Below are positions 44,369-52,943 of a stretch of DNA of 64,000 bases, piece after piece. Below the pieces are notes generated by a model. It did not search any database. It saw nothing but the letters and a program-made list of their open reading frames with translations, and was not told where the DNA came from. The position numbers were made by a program, and so were the translations under genes. Numbering within the stretch: the first letter of the stretch is position 1; each line of letters begins with the position of its first letter. This stretch comes from Actinobacteria bacterium UBA6100 (GTDB lineage Bacteria; Actinomycetota; Coriobacteriia; Anaerosomatales; Anaerosomataceae), in contig DIWS01000015.1 in assembly GCA_002423585.1 (NCBI GenBank), forward strand, positions 124,001 through 188,000. Reading direction: 5' to 3'.

Positions 44369-46507
44369 ATGACGGTTCGCGCGACGGTCAAGCTCGATGC
44401 TCCGGAGCTGTACATCAACCGGGAGCTGGCACTACTCGACTTCCAGGACCGGGTGCTCGAAGAGGCGTGGGACCCCTCCAACCCGCTCATCGAGCGCGCG
44501 AAGTTCCTCGCCATCTTCAGTTCCAACCTCTCCGAGTTCTACATGGTGCGTGTCGCCGGCCTCAAGCAGCAGATCGCTGCCGGCGTGACAGGGCTCTCCG
44601 ACGACGGTCGCACCGCCGCCGAGCAGTTCGCCCTCGTCCGCGAGCGCATCCCGCGCATGCTCGCTTCGGCGCGCGACTGCTTCCACCAGCTCAAGCACGA
44701 GCTTGCCGATACTGGCATCAAGCTGCTCGATTATGCCGAGCTCACCGACGAGCAGCGCGCGGTGGCCGACGCGTACTTCACCTCCGAGGTCTTCCCCGTG
44801 CTGACGCCGCTCGCGTTCGACCCCGGCAGGCCGTTCCCGCACATCTCGAACCTGAGCATGAACATCGCGATCGTCGTGGCCGGCCCGGACGGTGAGGACC
44901 GGTTCGCGCGCGTGAAGGTTCCCAAGGCGCTGCCCCGGCTGGTACCCGTCTCGGACGCGGCCGATACGGGCAGAGGGCACGCGTTCGTCTGGCTCGAGCA
45001 GCTCGTCTCGGCGCACGCGGGCGTGCTCTTCCCCGGCTATCAGGTGGTGGCGAGCCATCCCTTCCGCATCACCCGTGACGCCGAGATGGTCATCCAGGAA
45101 CTCGAGGCCGACGACCTGCTCGAGAGCATCGAGCAGGGCATCCGCCGCCGACGCTTCGGGTCGGTCGTGCGCATGACGGTCGAGCCCACGATGCCCGACC
45201 ACATCCGCGACATCCTGGTCGAGAACCTGGACATGGAGCCTGCCGACGTGATCACCATCGAGCCACCGCTCGGGATGAGCGACCTGTTCGCTCTTGCCAA
45301 GATCGACCGTCCCGATCTCAAGTTCCCGACCTCGGTGCCTGCGCTCACGGTGCAGGTCAGCGACGGGGCCGACGGCGACATCTTCACGGCCATCCGGGAG
45401 CACGATATCTTGCTGCATCACCCCTTCGAGTCGTTCCAGCCCGTGGTGGCACTCATCCGCCAGGCCGCACACGACCCCGACGTACTCGCCATCAAGATGA
45501 CGCTCTACCGGGTGGGAGCCGATTCGCCGATCGTCGAGGCGCTGATGGATGCCGCGCTCGCAGGCAAGGAGGTGGCGGTCCTCGTCGAGCTCAAGGCGCG
45601 TTTCGATGAGGAGAGCAACATCGAGTGGGCACGCGCACTCGAGGCGGTGGGCGCGCACGTAGTCTACGGTCTCGTCGGGCTCAAGACGCACAGCAAGGTC
45701 GCGCTGGTGGTCCGCCGCGAGGCGGGCAAGATCCGCCGTTACGTCCACATCGGCACCGGCAACTACAACCCGGTGACAGCGACGCTCTACACCGACCTCG
45801 GCCTGCTCACGTGCGACGACAAGATGGGGGAGGACGCCTCGGCGCTCTTCAACCTTGTGACCGGATACGCGCGCAAGAACGCGTACAGGCGCTTCATGGT
45901 GGCGCCGGTCGACCTGCGGGAGGGCATCACCGAGTTGGTCCGCCGAGAGATGGAGCACGCCCGCGAGGGGCGCGGTGGGCACATCATCCTCAAGATGAAC
46001 TCGCTCGTGGACCAGAAGATGATCGTGCTGCTCTACGAGGCAGCTCAGGCCGGCGTGAAGATCGACTTGCTGGTGCGGGGCGTGTGCTGCCTGCGCCCGG
46101 GCGTGCCCGGCGTGAGTGAGGGCATCTCCGTGCACAGCATCGTCGGCCGTTTCCTTGAGCACAGCCGCATCTACTACTTCGGCAACAACGGTGAGCCTGA
46201 CGTGTACATCGGCAGCGCGGACCTCATGCCGCGCAATCTCGACCGCCGCGTCGAAGTGCTGGCGCCGGTGCGCGACCCCAGACTCGTCAAGCGGCTCCGC
46301 GATGAGATCCTCGACGCGTATCTGGGCGACAACGTGAAGACGCGCGTGATGCGCTCCGACGGCACCTACGAGCGCGCTGTGAGTGCGGCAGACGAGCTGC
46401 CGCGCATGGCCCAGACCGAGCTGGCGACGATCCGCACCAGCATCATCCCGAAGCGCAAGCGCAAGGGGACGCCCCAGAAGCGCAAGAGCAGCCGAGGTAA
46501 GGGGTAG
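44369..46507 (+). CDS. ppk1: Polyphosphate kinase 1
   Basis: A 712-residue enzyme making polyphosphate from ATP reversibly. It contains the N domain start ELYINRELALLDFQDRVLEEA, the PLD-like catalytic domains with the autophosphorylated His in KTHSKVALV (His441), and the second conserved His in RFLEHSRIYYF (His598). RFDEESNIEWARALE and YVHIGTGNYNP are also family hallmarks. The C-terminus is Lys/Arg-rich (PKRKRKGTPQKRKSS). It is followed 2 bp later by PPK2, forming a tight two-gene unit. Confidence 0.95.
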   Translation: MTVRATVKLDAPELYINRELALLDFQDRVLEEAWDPSNPLIERAKFLAIFSSNLSEFYMVRVAGLKQQIAAGVTGLSDDGRTAAEQFALVRERIPRMLASARDCFHQLKHELADTGIKLLDYAELTDEQRAVADAYFTSEVFPVLTPLAFDPGRPFPHISNLSMNIAIVVAGPDGEDRFARVKVPKALPRLVPVSDAADTGRGHAFVWLEQLVSAHAGVLFPGYQVVASHPFRITRDAEMVIQELEADDLLESIEQGIRRRRFGSVVRMTVEPTMPDHIRDILVENLDMEPADVITIEPPLGMSDLFALAKIDRPDLKFPTSVPALTVQVSDGADGDIFTAIREHDILLHHPFESFQPVVALIRQAAHDPDVLAIKMTLYRVGADSPIVEALMDAALAGKEVAVLVELKARFDEESNIEWARALEAVGAHVVYGLVGLKTHSKVALVVRREAGKIRRYVHIGTGNYNPVTATLYTDLGLLTCDDKMGEDASALFNLVTGYARKNAYRRFMVAPVDLREGITELVRREMEHAREGRGGHIILKMNSLVDQKMIVLLYEAAQAGVKIDLLVRGVCCLRPGVPGVSEGISVHSIVGRFLEHSRIYYFGNNGEPDVYIGSADLMPRNLDRRVEVLAPVRDPRLVKRLRDEILDAYLGDNVKTRVMRSDGTYERAVSAADELPRMAQTELATIRTSIIPKRKRKGTPQKRKSSRGKG

Positions 46508-46509
46508 CG

Positions 46510-47376
46510 ATGAGCAAGCACGACGGCAAGAAGTCGCACGATGACCCGGCGAATGTGGTCTACCACGCCGAGGTCGAGGCCCCTGGCACCAAGCCCAAGA
46601 AGATGAGCACCGAGGTCTACCTCAAGGAGCTCGAGAAGCTGCAGATCGAGCTCGTGAAGTTGCAGGAGTGGGTGAAGCGCGAGGGTTTGCGCGTGGTCGT
46701 GGTCTTCGAGGGCCGCGACGCGGCCGGCAAGGGCGGCACCATCAAGCGCATCACCGACGCGCTCAACCCCCGCATCTGCCGCATCGTGGCACTGCCCGCT
46801 CCGACCGAGCGCGAGGCCGGCCAGTGGTACTTCCAGCGCTACGTGGCGCAGCTGCCCGCAGCGGGCGAGATGGTGCTCTTCGACCGTTCCTGGTACAACC
46901 GCGCTGTCGTCGAGCGGGTGATGGGTTGGTCCACCGAGGAGCAGGTGCAGGAGTTCTTCCGCGACTGTCCTGAGTTCGAACGCATGGTCAAGCGCAGCGG
47001 CATCATCCTCATCAAGTACTGGTTCTCCATCTCCGACGACGAGCAGGACCGCCGCTTCCAGGAGCGGATCGACGACCCGCTCAAGCGATGGAAGTTCTCG
47101 GACACCGATCTGCAGGGCCGCGACCGCTGGGAGGAGTTCTCGCGCGCGAAGGACGAGATGTTCAAGTACACGGACATCAAGGAGTCGCCCTGGTGGGTCG
47201 TGGAGGGCGACGTGAAGAAGCGCGCGCGCCTCAACTGTATCCACCACCTGCTCTCGCAGATCCCCTATGAGGATGCGCTCCCGGAGCCGTTCAAGCTCCC
47301 GCCGCGGAAGCAGTCGGCCGAAGGCTACGTGCGCCCGCCGATCGACTCGCAGACATACGTGCCCGAGGTGTACTAG
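46510..47376 (+). CDS. ppk2: Polyphosphate kinase 2
   Basis: A 288-residue P-loop enzyme. It has Walker A FEGRDAAGKGGTIKR (loop GRDAAGKGG, residues 68-76), Walker B FDRSWYNRAVVERVMG and lid region RRFQERIDDPLKRWKFS. This is the short single-domain class that uses polyphosphate to phosphorylate nucleoside diphosphates or monophosphates. Having PPK1 and PPK2 side by side allows synthesis and use of polyphosphate. The N-terminus is Lys-rich. Confidence 0.93.
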   Translation: MSKHDGKKSHDDPANVVYHAEVEAPGTKPKKMSTEVYLKELEKLQIELVKLQEWVKREGLRVVVVFEGRDAAGKGGTIKRITDALNPRICRIVALPAPTEREAGQWYFQRYVAQLPAAGEMVLFDRSWYNRAVVERVMGWSTEEQVQEFFRDCPEFERMVKRSGIILIKYWFSISDDEQDRRFQERIDDPLKRWKFSDTDLQGRDRWEEFSRAKDEMFKYTDIKESPWWVVEGDVKKRARLNCIHHLLSQIPYEDALPEPFKLPPRKQSAEGYVRPPIDSQTYVPEVY

Positions 47377-47388
47377 TGCCCGGCGGGG

Positions 47389-48030
47389 TCAGACTCCGAC
47401 CAACGAGGTGAAGAGGGCTGTGCCGCCGAGGATGCCCACGCCCACCCCGACGAGTTGCATCGCGAGGTAGACGCCGCGTGTCGGTCGTCCGGAGACGGTC
47501 GACGGCGGCCGGTGCGCGCGAGCGTCCTTGACTGCGTCGATCGCCCAGCTCGCCACGAAGCCGGCGGGAACGAGTCCCATGATCCAGAAAGCCACGCCCG
47601 AGACGATCCAGCCCCAGGCGCTCTCCATGAACTCCGGGGGGTTGAAGCCGAGCCGCAGGAAGTTCCAGCCGAGTGAGACGAACAGTCCCATCCAGCCGTA
47701 GAGGAGCGGACTCTCGCCCCAGCCCCTCTTCGTGGCGTAGAGCGCCAACCCGCCGAAGATGAGCATCGCCCAGATCGATACAGGCACAAGCCAGACCCAG
47801 TCCGGCGCCGGTGATGCGATCTCATAGGGCCCGCCCGATGCGACGAACGCACCGGACGTCTCCATGATGGTGCCCATGCTGTGGTAGAGCACGGTGATCG
47901 ACGCAGCCGTGCCGCCAGCCCCGATGAGGGCGAGAACGAGACCGACGGGTGTGATCGGCGTTGGCTCCTGCGACGGGGAACCGGGGTACTCGCGGGCTGT
48001 CATGCCCCCCGGCCGATAGACGATCGCCAT
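47389..48030 (-). CDS. Multi-pass membrane protein of unknown function
   Basis: A 213-residue protein with about five hydrophobic segments, including PVGLVLALIGAGGTAASITVLYH, WVWLVPVSIWAMLIFGGLALYA, LLYGWMGLFVSLGWNFLRLG, WGWIVSGVAFWIMGLVPAGFVA and LVGVGVGILGGTALFTSL. ATG 48030 has GAGGGAGG upstream. It is followed upstream by a zinc-ribbon gene on the same strand, 14 bp apart, likely one operon. No family is recognised. Confidence 0.7.
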   Translation of the reverse strand: MAIVYRPGGMTAREYPGSPSQEPTPITPVGLVLALIGAGGTAASITVLYHSMGTIMETSGAFVASGGPYEIASPAPDWVWLVPVSIWAMLIFGGLALYATKRGWGESPLLYGWMGLFVSLGWNFLRLGFNPPEFMESAWGWIVSGVAFWIMGLVPAGFVASWAIDAVKDARAHRPPSTVSGRPTRGVYLAMQLVGVGVGILGGTALFTSLVGV

Positions 48031-48043
48031 AGCGAACCCTCCC

Positions 48044-48325
48044 TCAGAGCAGCCCGGGCTTCTTGTCCTGCTTCGGCGGCTTCACGCCCGCGAGCATGCA
48101 GCGGAGTGCGACTGGGTCGGTCTCGAGCTCGATGTGACCGCACGCGATGCAGGCGTACGCCGCCACATCGATCGAGTTCGTCCAGCCCGCGGCTCGGCTC
48201 GGCACGTAGTAGGTGGCGTCCTGTGCCGCGAGACTCCCGTGATCCATGATCGCGCCACACTTCGGACAGGTGTGCGTACCCGGTTCGCCGGCGAAGTCGT
48301 CGACCTTGGGAACTCCTTCGGTCAT
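48044..48325 (-). CDS. Zinc-ribbon protein
   Basis: A 93-residue protein with two CxxC pairs (THTCPKCGAIMDHGSL and AYACIACGHIELE) that form a zinc ribbon. WTNSIDVAAYACIACGH resembles small zinc-ribbon domains whose C-terminal tail carries a Lys cluster. It is followed by the membrane protein gene and probably co-transcribed with it. Function unknown. Confidence 0.75.
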   Translation of the reverse strand: MTEGVPKVDDFAGEPGTHTCPKCGAIMDHGSLAAQDATYYVPSRAAGWTNSIDVAAYACIACGHIELETDPVALRCMLAGVKPPKQDKKPGLL

Positions 48326-48465
48326 CGCTCCCCCCTCAGAGAGTGACTCTCGATGAGGCTATACCCCGAACAGACCGAGGGTGAGCCGTAACCAGCGGTC
48401 GAACGCGGACGTTGTTCAGCAAAGGGGAACGAACGCAAGCATTCGGGGGATGGGCGGACGCCGGC

Positions 48466-48930
48466 ATGTTCGACCGCGATACCATGCACCACACGCTCGA
48501 ACGGGTGACGGACGACGTCGTCCGCCGCTTCTCGAACCTTCCCGTACAGCCGGCCGATGATCTTATTCCGCTGCCCAGTGAGGAGTGCGTGGTAGGGCGG
48601 GCGCACTTCGGCGGGCCGGTCAGCGGGATCATCATGGTCGCCGCACCCGTGGGCCTGTGCCGTCAGATGGCGCCCGAAGCTCTGCGGGCGGATGATTCCG
48701 CTGAATGTGCCGTACTGTGCGCATCACGGGCCATCGGCGAACTGGCGAACACGATCGGCGGTCATCTCATCGCGGCGCTGTGGCCAGAGGACCAGGTCAC
48801 GCTCTCGGCTCCGGTCACCGAGCGCTCCTCGTATCATGACTGGGTCGTGATGAGTTGTGCGAGCGGGACCGTGCGGCTGAGCGTCGGGGACCGGCCGCTG
48901 CTCGCCGCGCTGTCACTCCGCCCTATGTGA
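48466..48930 (+). CDS. CheX/CheC-like phosphatase-fold protein
   Basis: A 154-residue protein. ASRAIGELANTIGGHLIAALW fits the CheX/CheC helix containing the E..N pair used to dephosphorylate CheY-P. SGIIMVAAPVGLCRQMAPEAL and LSVGDRPLLAALSL match the C-terminal half of the receiver-CheX protein at 55967 quite closely. ATG 48466 gives a compact domain; an upstream start at 48412 is possible. It lies at the left edge of the chemotaxis region. Confidence 0.75.
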   Translation: MFDRDTMHHTLERVTDDVVRRFSNLPVQPADDLIPLPSEECVVGRAHFGGPVSGIIMVAAPVGLCRQMAPEALRADDSAECAVLCASRAIGELANTIGGHLIAALWPEDQVTLSAPVTERSSYHDWVVMSCASGTVRLSVGDRPLLAALSLRPM

Positions 48931-48995
48931 TGTGCGAGTACGCGCCCGGGGCGTCCTGATACGGGGAGCGTTCCTGCGCCATCCGATCGTGATCG

Positions 48996-49364
48996 CTACT
49001 CGCCTGCGAGGCGAGTGATCTTCTCGAGAAGTTCCTGGGCCGGGACGTTCTTGCGGATATAGCCGTCGGCGCCGCATTCACTGGTGATCCTGATGAGGTC
49101 GCTCTCCGGCTCTGCTGAGTACAGCACCACGCGCATCTGGTCGTTCATGACGTTCCGCTTCAGGATCTGGCAGATCTTGTCGCCGGTCAGCGCGGGCATG
49201 TTGTAGTCCAGTAGGACGAGGTCGGGTTGGTGTGCACGCACGGTCGACGCCACGCACGCCCACTGCTCGCACACGTGCACTTCGTGCCCCGCGCTCCTGA
49301 GCATCGATGCTGTTGCATTCAGGATGAACGACTCGTCGTCCACGAGCAGGATCTTGCATGCCAC
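48996..49364 (-). CDS. CheY-like single-domain response regulator
   Basis: A 122-residue receiver domain: CKILLVDDESFILNAT (acidic pair), VLLDYNMPALTGD with phospho-accepting Asp, VVLYSAEPE with Ser at the switch position, and DGYIRKNVPAQELLEKI with the conserved Lys. There is no output domain. GTG 49364 has GAGGTGA upstream and gives a clean receiver. It is divergent from the NarL-type regulator. It is the only free-standing receiver in the chemotaxis region and may serve as CheY. Confidence 0.85.
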   Translation of the reverse strand: MACKILLVDDESFILNATASMLRSAGHEVHVCEQWACVASTVRAHQPDLVLLDYNMPALTGDKICQILKRNVMNDQMRVVLYSAEPESDLIRITSECGADGYIRKNVPAQELLEKITRLAGE

Positions 49365-49569
49365 TGCACTCACCTCGGTACCCCCATAGTGCCTGATATT
49401 GAGTATTCGTCGCTCGATCAGATGGATATGCTCACCGTACTCATCGGCGTCGGGTGTCCGCGAACGCATCAGGATGAGGCTGACTCCGCATAGTCCATTT
49501 CCTTAGTCGTGCTCCCGGCGCTATGCTGGACTCCATCTCCGTGCTTCGCGGGGAGGACGGGGGCGACCG

Positions 49570-50235
49570 ATGCCGATACGCGTGCTCTTGGCCGACGATC
49601 ATGCCATCATCCGCGACGCCCTCCGGGCGACCGTTGGGTCGCGTGGCGACATCACCATCGTCGGAGAGGCCTCCAACGGCCGGGAGGCGGTCGAGCTTGC
49701 GGGCACGACGGCCCCCGATGTCGTCGTGATGGATATCGCGATGCCGGGCATGAGCGGCATCGAGGCGACGCGCGAGATCGCCGCGGCGCATCCTGCCGTG
49801 AAGGTGCTCACACTGTCGATGCACGCCGACCCGCAGTTCGTTTCCGAGATGCTTCGCGCCGGTGCGCGGGGCTACGTCCTGAAGGACAGTCCGATCGAGG
49901 AGTTGGAGCTCGCCATCCGAACGGTCGCCGGCGGGCGCGCATATCTCGGCCGGGGCCCGGCTGATGCGGTACTCGATGACTACGTGCGGCATCTCGAGGG
50001 TCCGGCGGCCTCCGGTCAGCCCGTGGGTGGTAGGCCGTTGTCTCCGCGCGAGCGTCAGTGCTTGAAGCTGCTCGCGAAAGGGCACTCGACCAAGCAGATC
50101 GCCGCCGAGCTCTCCTTGAGTCCGAAGACGGTTGAGACGCATCGCCGGCAGATCATGGAGAAGACCGGCATCTTCAGTCTGGCCGGTCTCATCAAGTACG
50201 CCATCCGCGAGGGACTCGCCTCGGTCGACGACTGA
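49570..50235 (+). CDS. NarL/LuxR-type response regulator
   Basis: A 221-residue regulator. The receiver domain is IRVLLADDHAIIRDALR, DVVVMDIAMPGMSGIE, LTLSMHAD and GYVLKDSPIEELELAI. The LuxR helix-turn-helix is LSPRERQCLKLLAKGHSTKQIAAELSLSPKTVETHRRQIMEKTG. Its probable kinase partner is the NarX-type kinase at 57888, because the two bracket the che operon. ATG 49570 with GGGAGGACGGGGG. Confidence 0.92.
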   Translation: MPIRVLLADDHAIIRDALRATVGSRGDITIVGEASNGREAVELAGTTAPDVVVMDIAMPGMSGIEATREIAAAHPAVKVLTLSMHADPQFVSEMLRAGARGYVLKDSPIEELELAIRTVAGGRAYLGRGPADAVLDDYVRHLEGPAASGQPVGGRPLSPRERQCLKLLAKGHSTKQIAAELSLSPKTVETHRRQIMEKTGIFSLAGLIKYAIREGLASVDD

Positions 50236-50402
50236 GTCCCGCCCGCCGATTCCTGGCGACTCCCTAAGGAATCGGCTCACAGCATCTGCCGTCCTCTCCG
50301 ATGTGGCGGCCTCGCCCCGACACCGATGATCTCGACAGCGAGCGGGGTCGGCGAGCATCCGATCGGTGCGGCCCCTCGGTCTGGCGATGGAGGGGACGAC
50401 GG

Positions 50403-52415
50403 ATGGTCAAGCGGCGCACGGAGATGCCTTCGCTCGAGCAGTTGGCCGAGACGTTGATCTTGGTCGACGTGGCCGATCCCGGGTCCGTGACCGAGTTGGT
50501 TGGTGCGTTCTCGGAGTTTGCCGCGTGGGCGAAGGGTCCCGGCGTCGCGCCCGAGGTCGCTGACGTGGCAGCGGACTGCGTGTGCACGGTCACCGGGATG
50601 GCAGGCGCCGAGGACGAGGCCGCACTCGCCGCTCTCGGAGAGTTGGGTCACCTGTTCGAGCGTCTGCAGAACACGGTGCTCGCATTCGCCTCGGCGGAGG
50701 GACAGGACGCAGACGACGGACCGTCAGCCCCGGCGACGCGCGGGCGCACAGCCGGGCCCGCGGCCGGTTCTGACAGCGCGCCGACCGGCATCTGCGACGA
50801 TCCGGCGCTGATCGCGGACTTCGTGGTGCGCGCCACTGAACTGCTGGATTCGGCGGACGAGCAACTCGTGGTGCTCGAGCGCTCGCCCGGAAGGCGCGAC
50901 GTGCTGGACGAGGTCTTCCGCTCCTTCCACACCCTGAAGGGAATGGCGGGATTCCTCTCGCTCGACCAGTTGCAGGCGACGGCACATGACGCCGAGAGCA
51001 TCCTCGACGGGCCTCGTCACGGCGAGGCGCGTCTGGAGCAGCAGGACCTCGTGGCGCTCTTCGAAGCCGTGGATGAGATGAAGCGACGGGTCGCAGCCGT
51101 GAGCGCGGGCCCGGCGCTCGCCTCGGCGATGAGCACGAAGGCGGCCAACCTGGTCGAGGGCATGCCGGGCGGAGAGGAGGCGCCCGCGGTGCGGATGGCC
51201 GCAGGCGGCGATACGGGCGAGAGCGCTGCCGCAACGCTGGCGCGGGCAACGGTACGGGTCGACGAGGGCCGTTTGGACCGGCTCCTGGACGCGATCGGCG
51301 AGATGGTGATAGCCGAAGCGATGGCGAGCGAGACGATGCGGAGCGACAGCGGCAACGCCGATCGACTCGCCGGGCAGCTCGCACGTCTGGACAAGATCAC
51401 CCGCGAGATGCAGGAACTCGCGACATCACTCCGCATGATGCCTCTCGGTCCGACGTTCCGGCGCATGTCCCGTGTCGTCCGCGACCTCTCGCACGCCACC
51501 GGCAAGCGCGTGGAGCTGGTGCTCAGCGGCGCTGAGACCGAACTCGACAAGGAGATGGTGGATCGTCTGGGCGATCCGCTGATCCACCTCCTGCGGAACG
51601 CGATCGACCATGGCATCGAGTCTCCTGAGGTCCGCGCGGCGGCCGGCAAGGACGCCACCGGACGCGTTGAGTTGCGCGCCTACCACCACGGCGGCTCGGT
51701 ACTCGTGGAGGTCTGCGACGACGGATCCGGCCTCGATGCCCAGGCCATCAGCGAGCGCGCCCGTGCTCATGGGTTGCTTGCCGAGGGCGTCGATCTCGAT
51801 GAGCAGGCGACGCTGGGACTCATCCTGCAGCCGGGCTTCTCCACGGCGCGGACGGTGACCGACGTCTCGGGACGTGGTGTCGGGCTCGATGTGGTCAAGC
51901 GGGCAGTAGACGACCTCAGGGGCCAGGTCTCGGTGGAGTCCACACCCGGACAGGGGACGCGATTCACCATCCGCCTGCCGCTCACACTGGCGATCATCGA
52001 CGGCATGGTGCTGCGCGTCGGTGCAGAGCGCTACATCGTGCCCACCGGCGCGATCGAACGCTCCGTGCGGCCGACGGCCGCGCAACTCGCTACCGTACTC
52101 AGCCGGGGAACGGTGCTCGTGACCGATGACGGCCTCGTGCCGCTCCTGCATCTCGGCGCGTTGTTCGAAGAACCCGGCGCCGAACCGGACCCGTGCCGGG
52201 CGATCGTGGTCATCTGCGAGGCGGGCAACCGACGTGTCGGCCTGGTCGCGTGCGAGCTGCTCGGCCAGCAGCAGACCGTCATCAAGGGACTTGGCGATGA
52301 CCTGCGGGGCGCATCAGGCCTCGCGGGAGGGGCGATCATGGCGGACGGTCGCGTCGGGTTGATCCTCGACGTGACCGGGCTCGTTACGTTGGCGAACGCC
52401 GAGGGAGGTGAATAG
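50403..52415 (+). CDS. cheA: Chemotaxis histidine kinase CheA
   Basis: A 670-residue kinase. An N-terminal helical region (residues 1-110) resembles a histidine-less HPt, followed by a Pro/Ala linker. The P1 HPt domain has FHTLKGMAGF (His176). P3 dimerisation is VRVDEGRLDRLLDAIGEMVIAEAM and the P4 ATPase domain has HLLRNAIDHGIE, DDGSGLD and GRGVGLDVVK. P5 is CheW-like (IIDGMVLRVGAERYIVPTGAI). No P2 response-regulator-binding domain is evident. Start ATG 50403 with GGAGGGG; cheW begins 2 bp after the stop. Confidence 0.93.
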   Translation: MVKRRTEMPSLEQLAETLILVDVADPGSVTELVGAFSEFAAWAKGPGVAPEVADVAADCVCTVTGMAGAEDEAALAALGELGHLFERLQNTVLAFASAEGQDADDGPSAPATRGRTAGPAAGSDSAPTGICDDPALIADFVVRATELLDSADEQLVVLERSPGRRDVLDEVFRSFHTLKGMAGFLSLDQLQATAHDAESILDGPRHGEARLEQQDLVALFEAVDEMKRRVAAVSAGPALASAMSTKAANLVEGMPGGEEAPAVRMAAGGDTGESAAATLARATVRVDEGRLDRLLDAIGEMVIAEAMASETMRSDSGNADRLAGQLARLDKITREMQELATSLRMMPLGPTFRRMSRVVRDLSHATGKRVELVLSGAETELDKEMVDRLGDPLIHLLRNAIDHGIESPEVRAAAGKDATGRVELRAYHHGGSVLVEVCDDGSGLDAQAISERARAHGLLAEGVDLDEQATLGLILQPGFSTARTVTDVSGRGVGLDVVKRAVDDLRGQVSVESTPGQGTRFTIRLPLTLAIIDGMVLRVGAERYIVPTGAIERSVRPTAAQLATVLSRGTVLVTDDGLVPLLHLGALFEEPGAEPDPCRAIVVICEAGNRRVGLVACELLGQQQTVIKGLGDDLRGASGLAGGAIMADGRVGLILDVTGLVTLANAEGGE

Positions 52416-52417
52416 AA

Positions 52418-52906
52418 ATGGCGCAATCAGATACCGCGACTCTGACGAAGACCCACAAGTACCTCACTTTCAAACTCAGTGATGAGACCTACGGACTCGA
52501 CATCCTGAGGGTCCAGGAGATCATCGGCATGATGCCCGTCACGCGGGTTCCACGTACCCCGGCGTTCGTTCGGGGCGTCATCAACCTGCGGGGCCGGGTC
52601 ATCCCCGTCGTCGACTTGCGCATCAAGTTCGATGCGCCCTCCGCGGAGGATACGGAGCTCACCTGCATCGTGGTTGTGCAGTTGGCAGGGCAGTCCACGG
52701 TGATGGGCGTGGTGGTCGACGAGGTGTCGGAGGTCCTGGACATGGCGATCGATCAGATCGAGGAGACGCCGGACTTCGGTGGAGGGGTAGAGGCCGAGTT
52801 CGTGCGCGGCATCGGCAAGGTCGATGGCAAGGTGATCATGCTGCTCGACATCGCGCTCGTGCTGTCACGCAAGGAACTTTCACAGGTGGAGCGGCTCGCG
52901 GAGTAG
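52418..52906 (+). CDS. cheW: Chemotaxis coupling protein CheW
   Basis: A 162-residue SH3-like coupling protein: YLTFKLSDETYGLDILRVQEIIGMMPVTRVPRTPAFVRGVINLRGRVIPVVDLRIKF is the canonical CheW core, and VDEVSEVLDMAIDQIEETPDF follows. It links receptors to CheA. GGAGGTGA precedes the start and overlaps the end of cheA, so the genes are coupled. Confidence 0.95.
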   Translation: MAQSDTATLTKTHKYLTFKLSDETYGLDILRVQEIIGMMPVTRVPRTPAFVRGVINLRGRVIPVVDLRIKFDAPSAEDTELTCIVVVQLAGQSTVMGVVVDEVSEVLDMAIDQIEETPDFGGGVEAEFVRGIGKVDGKVIMLLDIALVLSRKELSQVERLAE

Positions 52907-52943
52907 CGCGTCGTTCATGGAACCCGAAAGGGGGTTCGGAGAG

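Noticed and set aside
44432..46162. 576-codon open frame antisense to ppk1
   Set aside because: Shadow of a highly conserved gene; no start signal and no recognisable domain.
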